A DNA stretch of 64,000 nucleotides from contig OX442320.1 in NCBI GenBank assembly GCA_949358305.1, positions 5,410,259 to 5,474,258 on the forward strand, given 5' to 3'. The notes under the pieces were generated by a model. The model did no database searches, had not been told where the DNA came from, and worked only from the letters and a program-made list of their open reading frames with translations. The translations under genes were made by a program, and so were the position numbers. Positions 25,515-36,500 of the stretch are shown one piece after another. The number at the start of each line of letters is the position of its first letter. The stretch's first letter is position 1. Source of the DNA: Strigamia acuminata. Lineage: Eukaryota > Arthropoda > Chilopoda > Geophilomorpha > Linotaeniidae.

Positions 25515-25937
25515 CGGGTCGGGTCATTTCCTCGAATCCCGTTTCATCGAATCTCGGTTTTTTTGCGTTTTTTGAAATGTGCAAAAATGGGGGTCGTTTC
25601 ATCGAATTCTAAATTGGCGGTACGTTTCATCGAATTTTCGGCCATAATCGGGGAGGTTATTCAAGTGGCTACGTGGTTAGGTTAGGTTGTGTTAGGTCAG
25701 GTTAGACCAGGTTAGGTTAGGTTAGGTCAGGTCAGGTCAGGTCAGGTCAGGTCAGGTTAGGTTAGGTTAGATTAGGTTAGGTTAGGTTAGGTCAGGTCAG
25801 GTCAGGTTAGGTCAAGTCAGGTTAAGTTGTTGGTTTTGATGTTTGTACCGTTTCATCGAATTTTGCGAAAAACGGTACGTTTCATCGAAAAAAACCGGGA
25901 TTCGATGAAACGGGATTCGAGGAAATGACCCGACTTC
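25515..25937. mobile_element. Inverted-repeat element inserted in a TATA box, with GGTTAGGT/GGTCAGGT repeats inside
   Basis: About 45-bp terminal inverted repeats: GTCGGGTCATTTCCTCGAAT at the left, its complement at the right, continuing through CCCGTTTCATCGAATC. The 9-bp direct repeat ATAAAAGAC flanks it (25506-25514 and 25938-25946). The paralogous locus at 29180-29190 has one ATAAAAGAC and no insert, which proves insertion. The interior has degenerate (GGTTA/GGTCA) pentamers at 25675-25830, resembling the arthropod TTAGG telomere repeat. There is no ORF. An 8-9-bp duplication fits hAT or Mutator-like elements. Confidence 0.85.
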
Positions 25938-25985
25938 ATAAAAGACACATTGGCAATAATCTACTTTCTACAACCTCTGGCATCG

Positions 25986-26681
25986 ATGGCATCCTCTAAT
26001 CAAATTGTTTGGTTCGTTGATGACACCACCGTCCAACGCTACGCTTTGAACGAGAATCCCGGAGGAGACGAGACGTTAACGTTATTGTTCGACGGGGTCA
26101 GGTTATTGGCGATCAACGGGGCCCTTTACATCGCCAATCTGCGCACGGGACAACTATTCTTGCGAATCCTGCACGCATCCACCTGGTTCAATCGGGTCGG
26201 TGATTGGAGCGAGGCCGAAGAAGTGGTCGCACTCATCCGCTCCTTGCCGGCTGACGAACGACCCAAACAAATTGTCGTCAGGCCCGTATCCGATTGCCAA
26301 ATGTTGTACGCCTTGCCCGAGCATTTAGTCGATTTTCGCGACATCGTCGTGATTCGGGGAGGCGAAATGCAGCCCCCACTCGGAGTCTTCTCGAGCGTAG
26401 ATAAATTTAAAGATTTGATCGCGAAAGCAACGGAAACAAAAACGGTTCTTCTCAACCTTTACGACGATTGGCTCGCATCCATTTCGCCGTACGCGGCTTT
26501 CTGTCGTTTCAATTTTATCACGAGGGCCATTGCGGTGAACAGAGAGCGCACTTGGCTCATTCTCAAACCCAACGACACCACAACGACCGAAGCCGACCAC
26601 ATCTGGCCCACGCACACCGATGAGGAGTGGACAAATATCGAAGCACAACTCAAAGATCTTATTGTAGGCGAAGAAGAATAG
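25986..26681 (+). CDS. Orphan cassette ORF1, copy 1 (intronless, unrecognised)
   Basis: 231-aa single-exon ORF. I chose the ATG at 25986 because it corresponds to the ATG at 29240 in copy 2 and upstream in-frame codons lack another ATG. It begins MASSNQIVWFVDDTTVQRY. I recognise no domain, signal peptide or membrane helix. It looks like a compact globular protein with a hydrophobic, aromatic middle and an acidic tail ending in GEEE. Codon use and GC content are higher than the surrounding AT-rich DNA. The paralogue at 29240 is very similar and also still open, which supports protein coding. ORF2 follows 360 bp downstream on the same strand. Its promoter is disturbed by the element at 25515-25937. 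Confidence 0.65.
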   Translation: MASSNQIVWFVDDTTVQRYALNENPGGDETLTLLFDGVRLLAINGALYIANLRTGQLFLRILHASTWFNRVGDWSEAEEVVALIRSLPADERPKQIVVRPVSDCQMLYALPEHLVDFRDIVVIRGGEMQPPLGVFSSVDKFKDLIAKATETKTVLLNLYDDWLASISPYAAFCRFNFITRAIAVNRERTWLILKPNDTTTTEADHIWPTHTDEEWTNIEAQLKDLIVGEEE

Positions 26682-27042
26682 ATTATTAGATTATATTACA
26701 GTGATTATACTCTTAATTTATTCTTAATTCATTTCTTTACAAACATGCACTGCGTTTTTTAACACAAAGAAAACTGAAAAGGATTCATTTTGTTGTAAAA
26801 TGTAAAATATCAAATAAAAATATCAAAAATATCAAATTTTTTGAAAAATCTGTTCACCTATTTTACAAAATAATTCTGTTAGTCATATAAATGAAAAGCG
26901 CTGCCTAACTGTCACATAAATCTTGGAAAACGAAAGATTAGATTCGATTCGTTGTGTTTACGGACGTACAAACAACGTTCACTCGTTAAATATATAACTG
27001 ATTAATGATAAACAAGTTGAACACTTGATTCTTCGCTTTAAC

Positions 27043-28155
27043 ATGTCGTACGTGGTCTTTCCTTCTCTCCAACAAGCAGCATTCGCGAAAACTGCGATCT
27101 CCTTATGGAAATACGAGCCGAGTATTTCCCGGGCACTCGCTACTTGCCGCTATCAAAGAGCAAACATAGCGAACGTAATATTTAAAGCCGAGATTAGCGT
27201 GCGTAAAAAAGTGGAAAATTTGAACTTGCCTCCGATTTTAAACCGCCAATTAATAGTCGTAGTCAAACTGATAGGACGGGAAATACTCGATTGGTTGGAT
27301 GGAGCAACGCAACATCTTCTCGGCACCGCTACCCGCAAATTAGGCGACTGCATCGAATTCATCGAGTGGACGAACCTCGGCAAAGTAGACGCCACGAAAA
27401 CGGCACGAGCGCTTGCAAAACTCGATCAAATATTCAGTTTAGCGGAGCGATTCAGCATCGCTTGCGTCTTCTGTATCGAAGATGTCATCCGAGCAGTTTA
27501 CCGCCAATATCCGACAAAGGTGGATTGCTTCATGCAAGATTTTGCCGAACCCATTTGGGGCACACTCGTTTGGATCGATACGCTGATCAACGGGAAACGA
27601 GTAAGTAAAAGGACAAAATTTCACCTGCTTCGCTTCTTCATTCGCTCCAGTAATGTGTGTGGGATTAAATACGTTTGGTCCATGTTAACGGAGCGAGAAA
27701 GAGACGAACATTTGCACATAATGTCATTAACGCCGTATCACAACGCAAATGCGGCTACACAAGCACCCGAGTTCGTCGTAACGCGTTTTTTTCTTTCGTG
27801 TCTGACCGAACAGCAATTGGCTGTTTATTTTCTACCGTTTTACAAAATGGGGATTTTACGCACAATTCTTTACGATTGGATGTTGGTCGATTTGTTTACG
27901 AAAGTTGCGCACTGTGTTCGTGAACAGTTAGATGCTGCGGACGTTCGTGAGTTGCTCAGGTTGGCGGTGCTGCATGTTTCGGAAAACCCGGACGAAGTCA
28001 AGTATCGGGCTTGTTTAGCCGATTTGTGGACGAATGCGCCGTCAGAGTGTAAAATTAATTTCGACGTAACCATAATCATCGCTGGTGCGCTACACCGCCA
28101 GAGTGCCACATACAAACGAGATGTTACGTCACTATTAAAATCGACGTGCAAATAA
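27043..28155 (+). CDS. Orphan cassette ORF2 (intronless, unrecognised, helical)
   Basis: 370-aa single-exon ORF. It starts at ATG 27043 (MSYVVFPSLQQAAFAKTA), with a possible TATA (ATATATAA) about 50 bp upstream, and ends at TAA 28155. It is predominantly helical, with many Arg/Leu/Phe and motifs such as RFSIACVFCIEDVIR and GREILDWLDG. No catalytic or binding motif is visible. The 'PSLQQ.AF.K.A..L' opening and '(R)F.IAC.(F/Y)C..D.I' vaguely recall a large unnamed family of intronless arachnid proteins; this is memory-based and weak. The tail (SLLKSTCK) recurs at the end of the copy 2 ORF, so ORF1 and ORF2 belonged to one duplicated unit. Confidence 0.65.
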   Translation: MSYVVFPSLQQAAFAKTAISLWKYEPSISRALATCRYQRANIANVIFKAEISVRKKVENLNLPPILNRQLIVVVKLIGREILDWLDGATQHLLGTATRKLGDCIEFIEWTNLGKVDATKTARALAKLDQIFSLAERFSIACVFCIEDVIRAVYRQYPTKVDCFMQDFAEPIWGTLVWIDTLINGKRVSKRTKFHLLRFFIRSSNVCGIKYVWSMLTERERDEHLHIMSLTPYHNANAATQAPEFVVTRFFLSCLTEQQLAVYFLPFYKMGILRTILYDWMLVDLFTKVAHCVREQLDAADVRELLRLAVLHVSENPDEVKYRACLADLWTNAPSECKINFDVTIIIAGALHRQSATYKRDVTSLLKSTCK

Positions 28156-28204
28156 TAAGGAGAGTATATGCAATGCAACTTAATAATTACCGGTACTCAA
28201 ACCA

Positions 28205-28320
28205 GAACACACAACCAAAAGCAACTTCCTCATTTCTTTCCACTATTTTGTGTTGCCTCAACCAACTCAATAAAAAAGCAAAAAAATTCAGCCTTCATCC
28301 TTCATTATAAAATTGTGACG
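28205..28320. repeat. Diverged copy of a supervillin intron fragment
   Basis: Shares blocks such as CAACTTCCTCATTTCT and GCCTCAACCAACTCAA, in the same order and orientation, with 21750-21800 and the surrounding 21690-21880. It lies just after ORF2. Confidence 0.65.
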
Positions 28321-28569
28321 ATGACTGCCCGGGATAGGAAATGTAACAAATAAAACAAGTGGAACTCTAGAGTGTGTAAAAGTGCAAAGAACGAGGCAAT
28401 ATGTTTCTCAAAACATAAGACAATTTATTACGAATGGGTAAAGTTATATAATAACTAAGGCCGACAAATGGCCAGTAAATCAAACGAAATAAAACTATAC
28501 AAGTAATTGGCTCGAAAGCCCTAAAATAACGTTAAGATGTCGATGTATGTACATCAGGTTTAGAAGTCT

Positions 28570-28700
28570 AAAAGGGGGAAATGTCAATTTTCCTACGAAA
28601 AGCAGTGGAAATTGTAAATTTTCCAATAAAAAACAGTGGAAATTGTCAATTTTCCAATAAAAAACAGTGGAAAATGTCACTTTTCCAATGAAAAATATGT
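28570..28700. repeat. Short minisatellite, TTTTCCAATAAAAAACAGTG unit
   Basis: About four roughly 30-bp units (…AACAGTGGAAATTGTCAA) downstream of ORF2. No gene. Confidence 0.75.
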
Positions 28701-28734
28701 CAATTTGTTACTTCGGCGGACAACAACACGGAGG

Positions 28735-29118
28735 AGAATATGGTCACGTAAATCAAGTTAGAAAATATCAAAATCGTTAACAACTATCATTTTTCCAAAA
28801 AGAAAATAGTTATAAATCGCTATTTTTGCCTTGTAAATTAATTTCGTGGTTTCTTGGTAAAAATCGAGCGTTATTTGGCTTATCTTACCCTTCCGACGGT
28901 TTCAAAAATGGCGCCGCTTTTGAAAAAATATAGTGACTGAAACGATATGATAAAATATCAACTCGTAAATGACGTCAGAAAATGCCGAAATCGTTGCAAC
29001 GTGCTTTTTTTCACAAAAACCACAAAAACATTGAATTTTCGACAAATTTTCACAAATAAACTATTAAAAACACTACCTCGGATCAGACAAATACATCGAA
29101 AAATCCACCTCGCACCCA
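28735..29118 (-). pseudogene. Rearranged fragments of NCKAP5-like intron 7 and exon 7
   Basis: 28850-29095 is collinear with 31150-31408. Shared blocks include CGTGGTTTCTTG, GGTTTCAAAAATGGCGCC, TCGACAAATTTTCACAAA and CACTACC(T)TCGGATCAG, spanning the exon 7 donor. 29096-29118 matches exon 7 again, at 31896-31918 (CATCGAAAAATCCACCTCGC). 28740-28805 is a second, shorter match to 31290-31345. Gene order is lost, so these are dispersed duplicates rather than a processed pseudogene: an intron boundary is retained. Confidence 0.75.
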
Positions 29119-29178
29119 CAGGCCGACTACGTCATTTTAACGTACGTAAATCAGCGTACATACGTGTCATTTATCGCG

Positions 29179-29186
29179 TATAAAAG
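29179..29186 (+). promoter_or_regulatory. TATA box of orphan cassette copy 2
   Basis: TATAAAAG 54 bp upstream of the ATG at 29240, in about 55 bp of promoter sequence shared with copy 1. Transcription would start roughly 30 bp downstream, near ATTGGCAATATTC. Confidence 0.6.
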
Positions 29187-29239
29187 ACACATTGGCAATA
29201 TTCTTTCCACAATCTCTACTTTTGAACGCAAAAACGTCC

Positions 29240-29872
29240 ATGGAATCATCGTCTAATCAAATTGTTTGGTTTGTTGATGAAACCAGCGTCCAAACATATA
29301 CCCTCATCCAGACTCCTGGAGGAGACGAGACGTTAACGTTATTGTTCGACGGGAACAGGTTATTGGCGAACAACGGGGGCCTTTACATCGCCAATCTGCG
29401 CACGGGACAATTATTCTTGCGAATCCTGCACGCTTCCACCTGGTTCAATCGGGTCGGTGTTTGGAGCGAGGCCGAAGAAGTGGTCGCACTCATCCGTTCC
29501 TTGCCGGCTGATAAACGACCCAAACAAATTGTCGTCACGCCCGATCGCCAAATGTTGTACGCTTTGACCGAGCGTTTAGTCGATTTTCGCGACATCGTCG
29601 TGATTCAGGGAGGCGAAATGCAGCCCCCACTCGGAGTCTTCTCGGGTGTAGATAAAGTTAAAGATTTGATCAGGGATGCCACAGAATCGGAGACGGTTCT
29701 TCTCAACCTTTACGACGATTGGCTCGCATCCGTGTCGCCGTACGCGGCTTTCTGTCGTCTCAATTTTATCACGAAAGCCATTGCGGTGAACAGAGAGCGC
29801 ACCTGGCTCATTCTCACCAGTACCACGTCACTAATAAAATCGACGTGCAAACAACAGCAAGAGTATATGTAA
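29240..29872 (+). CDS. Orphan cassette copy 2: ORF1 fused to the ORF2 tail by internal deletion
   Basis: 210-aa ORF from ATG 29240 (MESSSNQIVWFVDETSVQ). It follows copy 1 almost residue for residue to '...NRERTWLIL', near 29815. It then switches to sequence matching the 3' end of ORF2: TCACTAATAAAATCGACGTG against 28129-28148, then GAGTATATG(T/C)AATGCA. About 1.55 kb of the original unit, covering the ORF1 tail and nearly all of ORF2, is missing. The chimera remains in frame to a TAA at 29872 and ends STTSLIKSTCKQQQEYM. Lack of stops or frameshifts in the ORF1 part suggests recent origin or continuing selection. Confidence 0.6.
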   Translation: MESSSNQIVWFVDETSVQTYTLIQTPGGDETLTLLFDGNRLLANNGGLYIANLRTGQLFLRILHASTWFNRVGVWSEAEEVVALIRSLPADKRPKQIVVTPDRQMLYALTERLVDFRDIVVIQGGEMQPPLGVFSGVDKVKDLIRDATESETVLLNLYDDWLASVSPYAAFCRLNFITKAIAVNRERTWLILTSTTSLIKSTCKQQQEYM

Positions 29873-30557
29873 TGCAGCAAATTATTATACGAAATTAAAT
29901 TTTCCACTTTGTTGAGCAAATGAATAAAAAAGATTTTCGTAACTTGATTAAAATTACAAACTACGCCGTCTCTTGGCGAATTTTGTAATGTTTATTTAGC
30001 TTTTTAAATGATTCGTCACGTTTTCGGAATTTTTATTTTGTTTTATTTTTTTTTATAATAAAATGTTTTATTTCAGTTTTTATTTTTTTGGGAATGATTG
30101 GCATTTACAATTATTTTTATTCCATCGATGATAATAATAAATTATTAATTATTAATTAAGTGTGTCGATTTATTTCGTACATTTGAACCTGTGCAAGAAT
30201 TAAAAAAAAAAAAAAAAGAATAACAAACGATAAAAACCGCCATTTTTATACGAAAACTTGACAAAGTCGGCCACAGATGGCGCCATCACAACGTAAACAA
30301 ACGAGAAAAACCACCACATTTTTCTAGATTTATTATTAACATTATTATTATTATCCAAGCACAATTCGCATTATTAATAAAATAAATTAGACGCTAAAAT
30401 ATATTATCATTGTAATAATAATAATTATTATTATTATTTTTCTCATCCTACAAGATTATAAATTAGAATTTTTTCCAATTTTCCACATAGATTTTCAACA
30501 AGTTTAAATTCATTTTTCTATATATAGGACGAATCCTTTGGTCCTACATCCGGGTTA

Positions 30558-33500
30558 TCACTCTTCTAGCGTGTTGAGAGATTGGTTGGAAGATGAAAAA
30601 CTTTCGGCGCACGAATCACTCAGCGAAATCCGCTCCACGATCTCCTGTTCGAACTGCTTTTCGGCCATTTCGTCCTCTTCGATTCGACACTGTTCATCGG
30701 CGTTTAACGTTTCGGCCGATCCGAAATCCGAAACCGATGTGGATAGTTCTTCGAGAAAATCGAAACTCGCGACGGCCGCTTGTTCCTGTTCGCCGTACCG
30801 GTAGAAGAAGTCTCGCCGGCCAATTATCGAGGGACGTGGAGGAGGGATGTAGCGTAGGATACAATTTTCGTGCTCGGTAACTGAAATTTGAATAAAAATT
30901 CATTAAAAATCGGTCAAAAAGTGTTTTTTTCTTTTCTTTTCGTTTCGTTTCCACCTTTTCGATGCCGCCGCCTGTGCCTGTGCAGTTGGTGTAGATGTTG
31001 ATAATCTGGTGCGTCATCGCCGCACTCGCTGCTGCTGCTGCTAGCACTGCTGCCTAACATCGTATCTAATAAATTCGCCCTGGCCTGAAATTAAAAGAAA
31101 ATAGTTTAAAAAAACGTTATTTTACTTATTTTAGTCTTAAAAATAATTAAAATTCGTGGTTTCTTGCTAAAAATCGAGCGATATTTGGCTTATTTTACCG
31201 TTCGGCGGTTTCAAAAATGGCGCCCGCTTTTAAAAAATGTAGACTAAAACAACGTCACAAAATATCAACCATCTAAACAATCCAACACGCAAATGACGTC
31301 ACAAAACATCAAAACCGTTAACAACGAGCATTTTTCCACAAAAACCACCAATTCTCGACAAATTTTCACAAACAAACCATTAAAAAACACTACCTTCGGA
31401 TCAGTTAAATCCATATCGGCTTCAACATGCACCCACGAAGTCGTACAACCTTCCTTTCCCATCGGCTCGTCGTCGTCCCGCCGCTCGTCCTCGTTCTCGT
31501 CCATCAGCGCATTCAACTCCTCCAACTTCTCCCGGATCGAGCAAACGTCCTCCGCCACCTCCGCGCCTTCCCCGCCCGCCTCCTCCTCCTCCTCCGTCGA
31601 ACTCTCCTCGCTCTCCTCCCCCTTCCCGAACTTAAAATAAACCTCGCTCTGCCCCCCCAAACTCCCATCCACCTGACACAACCGGTAAAAATCCGGGCAA
31701 AAATCCGCCCCGCCGGTGCTCTCTGTCTCTATCGCCACGTCGCCATTCTCGCACTTCACGTCCCGGAAATACTCCAGCATCAAAAACCCGTTCGCGGCGC
31801 TCCCCCAGCTCGCCCTCGACGTCCCCCCGCCCTCGAAGCCCTCCTCCACTTCCGTTTCCAACCACTTGTTCGAAAAAGCCGCCGAAATCACGTCGTCCAT
31901 CGAAAAATCCACCTCGCACCGCTCCACTTCCGGTGTTTCCGCCACTTCCGGTTGTCCAACGCCGCGCTCGTCGTCGTCCGTCAAGCATATCTTGCCCTTG
32001 GAGCGCTGCAGCGCCACGAAAGGCCGAGTCTCGGCGTTTTTGTCCAGTTCCAGGCAACTCTCGGACGCGCAGAGCACGACGAGCGGACGTTGCCTGGCGT
32101 CGGGTCCGCTGAGCCGCGAGTCGGACACCGCCCGCTGCATGCGGCCCACGTTGACCGTCAGAGCGCACTCGATCGGAATGTAGAACTCGTCGCAATCGCC
32201 GTCCTCCACTATGAACAAATTGCCCATCGTCTCCTCATCCGCGTGTTGCGCCTCGTCCTCGCCAGCCGGCGCCACCGTCTGCAGCAAAATCAACGACTGG
32301 TCCAGATCGGCCGCGAAGATCTCGGCCGCGCCTTCCTCCTCCTCCTGCAGGTCCTCTTCCGACGTTCCGCCGCGCTGGGTCGCCACTTCCGGTCCCTGCG
32401 CGTCGCTCGACATGGTCGAGTAGCCCTCGTCGCGCGTTGCTACGCCATTTTGCGACTGGGTTTCGGTTTGCGGTTTGTCTTCGCTTCCGGTTTCGACGAT
32501 GGAGAATTTGAACTCGCGGGGAAGCGTCGAGCGGCAGAGGACGTTGAGTTGCGCCGCCACCTGGCGGTGGGAGGCGAAATTGAAGGAGTGGGGACGGCGT
32601 TTGAGGATGAGTCTGTTTGTCGGGGGGCGTTGGGGGGTCGGGAGCCAGTTGAGGGGGGGTTGGTCGTTGCGGAGCTCGACGAGGAGGGAGGGGGGGCGTC
32701 GCTGGATGGTGGCGGAGGGGGCGGAAGTGACGTAGATGTCGTCTTCGCTGGTGACGAGGTCGTCGATGTCCCAGGACCAGATTTGGTCGTCGAAGAAGGG
32801 GGCGCATTGGATGTCGAGGTCGAGGTCGAGGTTGTTGGAGAGGGAGACGGAGGGGAGGTCGAGGGTGGGGGGTGGGGGTTGGGGGTGGGGGAGGAGGGTT
32901 GGGGTGGGCCAGGAAGGGGGTTCGAGGCATTTGCGGATCCACATGGGGGGCGAGCTGAGTTTGGGGAGGCCGGGGATGCCGATCATCATCTGTGGAGGTG
33001 AAACAAAGTGTGAGTGGAAAGAAAGAGTGAGTTTTGAAGTGTTTTTTTGGTTGGAAAATTGTTTTCAACTTGAAAAATTGAATTTTTAACTAGAAACATT
33101 AAATTTCCTATTCAAAAATTGAATTTCTAACTCGAAAAATTGAATTTCCAACTCGAAAAATTGAATTTCCAACTCGAAAAATTGGATTTCTATCTATTTT
33201 CAATTAGAACAATTGAATTTCCAACTGTTTTCAACTTGAAAAATTGAATTTCCAACTGTTTTCAACTCGAAAAGTTGAATTTTTAACTAAAAACATTAAA
33301 TTTCCTATTCAAAAATTGAATTTTTAACTCGAAAAATTGAATTTCCAACTCGAACATTTGAAATTCCATCTGTTTTCAATTAGAACAATTAAATTTCCAA
33401 CTGTTTTCAACTTGAAAAATTGAATTTCCAACTCGAAAATTTGAATTTCCATCTGTTTTCAATTAGAACAATTGAATTTCCAACTGTTTTCAACTTGAAA

Positions 33501-36500
33501 AATTGAATTTCCAACTGTTTTCAACTCGAAAAGTTGAATTTTTAACTAAAAACATTAAATTTCCTATTCAAAAATTGAATTTCCAACTCGAAAAATTGAA
33601 TTTCCAACTCGAAAAATTGAATTTCCAACTCGAAAAAAATTGAATTTTCAACTCGAAAAATTGAATTTCCAACTCGAAAAATTGAATTTCCAACTCGAAA
33701 ATTTGAATTTCCAACTCGAAAATTTGAATTTCCATCTGTTTTCAATTAGAACAATTGAATTTCCAACTGTTTTCAACTTGAAAAATTGAATTTCCTACTG
33801 TTTTCAACTCGAAAAGTTGAATTTCCAACTCGAAAAATTGAATTTCCAACTCGAAATTGAATTTTTATCTGTTTTCAATTAGAACAATTGAATTTCCAAC
33901 TGTTTTCAATTAGAAAAATTGAATTTCCAAATGTTTTAATGAGATAAATTGAATTATCAACTGATTTCAATTAGAAAAATTGAATTTCCAAATGTTTTAA
34001 TGAGATAAATTGAATTATCAACTGATTTCAATTAAAAAAATTAAATTTCCAACGTTTTCAACGCAAATGACTGAATTTCCATCTGTTTTCAACTCGAATA
34101 ATTCAATTTCCAACTGTTTTCAACTCGAAAAAATAAACTTCCAACTATTTTTTATCAAAATAAATGTCAAACAATCTTTCAACCGAAAAAACAAAACAAA
34201 ACAATAATTTCGAGCTGTTTTCACAAACAAACAAAACAAATCCCGACCAAACATCACTCTCAAAACTCCCTCCTCCTTAAAAACCCAAAACCCAAAACAC
34301 AAAATTACATTTCCTCCTTGACAGCCATTGCCGCCATTGCCGCTGTGGCCGCTATGAATTGAGTATTCACTGCACAAACTCGCTAGAGACTCCAAACTAT
34401 CTTCCGATTGGCTCGTCGTCTGAGTGGCTATCGAACTGTGGTTACTGCTGTGCAGAGTACTGTGATGTGAGAATCCTCTGTCCTAAAAACAAACAAAACC
34501 GTTCAAACACGCCCAATCAATCGGTTGCAACAAACGTTTCACTTTTTGACAACTCGTCTCGGACGAAAGCTGAATATGGCGCTGAAACATCAGATTCAGC
34601 GTCCTGTTGTGATGCTCCAGGTCGCTCACACGCTTCTGTAGTTTTAGGCACTCCTCGCGCAGACTCTGGAATGTTGGTGGGAGAAAATTAATTGGGTTTA
34701 GGATTTGGATTTTGGAACGTTGAAATCGTACTTTCTGTGTGAGAAGTGCTTGAACAACTTGATTGGCCACGTCATCCAAACAACGTTCGTATTGTAACCG
34801 TTGTTGTTCGGTTTCGAGCACCAACGACGAGTTTTCAGTCTCCAAGTATCTTAACCGCTCCAACAACACACGGCTCAAATTGCGGTCGCGATCGTCGTTT
34901 TGTTTGCTCTATGATTTAAGAAATTGCGAAATTAATCATTGAAAATCAAAATAAAACAAAATAAATCATTAAAAATCCTTAAAAATCAAAATAAATCAAA
35001 ATAAATCATTAAAAATCATTAAAAATCAAAATAAATCAAAATAAATCATTAAAAATCAAAATTAATCAAAATAAATCATTGAAAATCAAAATTAATCGTT
35101 GAAAATCAAAATTAATCATTATAAATCAAAATAAATCATTAAAAATCAAAATAAATCATTAAAAATCAAAATAAATCATTAAAAATCAAAATTAATCAAA
35201 AATAATCATTGAAAATCAAAATTAATCATTAAAAATCAAAATAAATCATTAAAAATCAAAATAAATCATTAAAAATCAAAATAAATCATTAAAAATCAAA
35301 ATAAATCCAAATTAATCATTGAAAATCAAAATTGAAAATCAAAATTAATCATTGAAAATCAAAATTAATCATTGAAAATCAAAATTAATCATTGAAAATC
35401 AAAAATCAAAATTAATCATTGAAAATCAAAATTAATCATTGAAAATCAAAATTAATCATTGAAAATCAAAATTAATCATTGAAAATCAAAATTAATCATT
35501 GAAAATCAAAATTAATCATTGAAAATCAAAATAAATCATTGAAAATCAAAATTAATCATTGAAAATCAAAATTAATCATTGAAAATCAAAACTAATCATT
35601 AAAAACTCAAAATAAATCATTAAAAATCAAAATTAATGAGTAAAAAAAAATCAAATTTTATAAAATTTAATTTTTTTTTTAAATTTTTATTAAAAATTTT
35701 CTTTACGGAATTCTCGAGGGATTTGACTTCGGTGAGCAACATCAAGTTCTCCTTCTCCAAACTCGCCACATAATTCTGATATTTGCATATCTTCATCTCG
35801 TAGGTCATCTTCTGCGTCGCCTTCTCCTTCTGCAGCCAGTCGATCCTCGTCTTATATTGCAACAACCCGCACAACATCTCCTCCAACCGCGTAAAATCAT
35901 GCTGCAGCTTCGTCAGCCGATCCTTCGACACCTGGTTCTCGCAACTCATGTCCCGCAGCCGCCGCTCCGCCTCCAACCGCAACGAACGCTCCTCCTCCAG
36001 CTGATTCACCAACGTCACGCCGCTCAAACTGTTCTCCTCGTTAGCCAGAGCGTTTTTGTACTCCAGCGTCAACACCCGGTCCAATTCCTTCACTTTCATC
36101 TCCAAAAAATCCTGCAATTGAACAAAAAATTAATAAAAATTCGATAAAAATTGGGAAAAACGCATTTTCTAATTATTTATTACTACTTTGACATCGCCGT
36201 CGCCCATCTTTTCCTCGGCGGTCTCTTTCTCGTTCGTCATTATGAGGTGATTGGACCAATTCTCATCTTTGGTGGAATTAAAAGGCGCGATGCGGGCTTT
36301 GGCGGGCGACTCCTTGCTTTGGGTTCGATTCGCCACGTGGATTTCGCTCGTTTCGACGTTCTCGACGCAATTCACGGGCATTCCGGTGACCAAGTCGAAG
36401 TTGGGATCGGTTTTGTGACCTGGGCTGTCGCTGCAATCGCGTAAGAGCGCTCCATCGCCCACTTCCAAGCGTCGGGGCAGCTTCTTCTCCTTGTGTTTGC

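Noticed and set aside
25950-25985. Upstream extension of ORF1 to 25950
   Set aside because: It would need a TTG start, and the extra residues do not align with copy 2. The ATG at 25986 aligns with the ATG at 29240.
31427-33001. 524-codon plus-strand ORF opposite the NCKAP5-like gene
   Set aside because: Antisense shadow of exon 7, which is supported by splice sites and phase. The plus ORF is Arg/Pro/Leu-rich with no domain, as expected of a GC-rich antisense frame.
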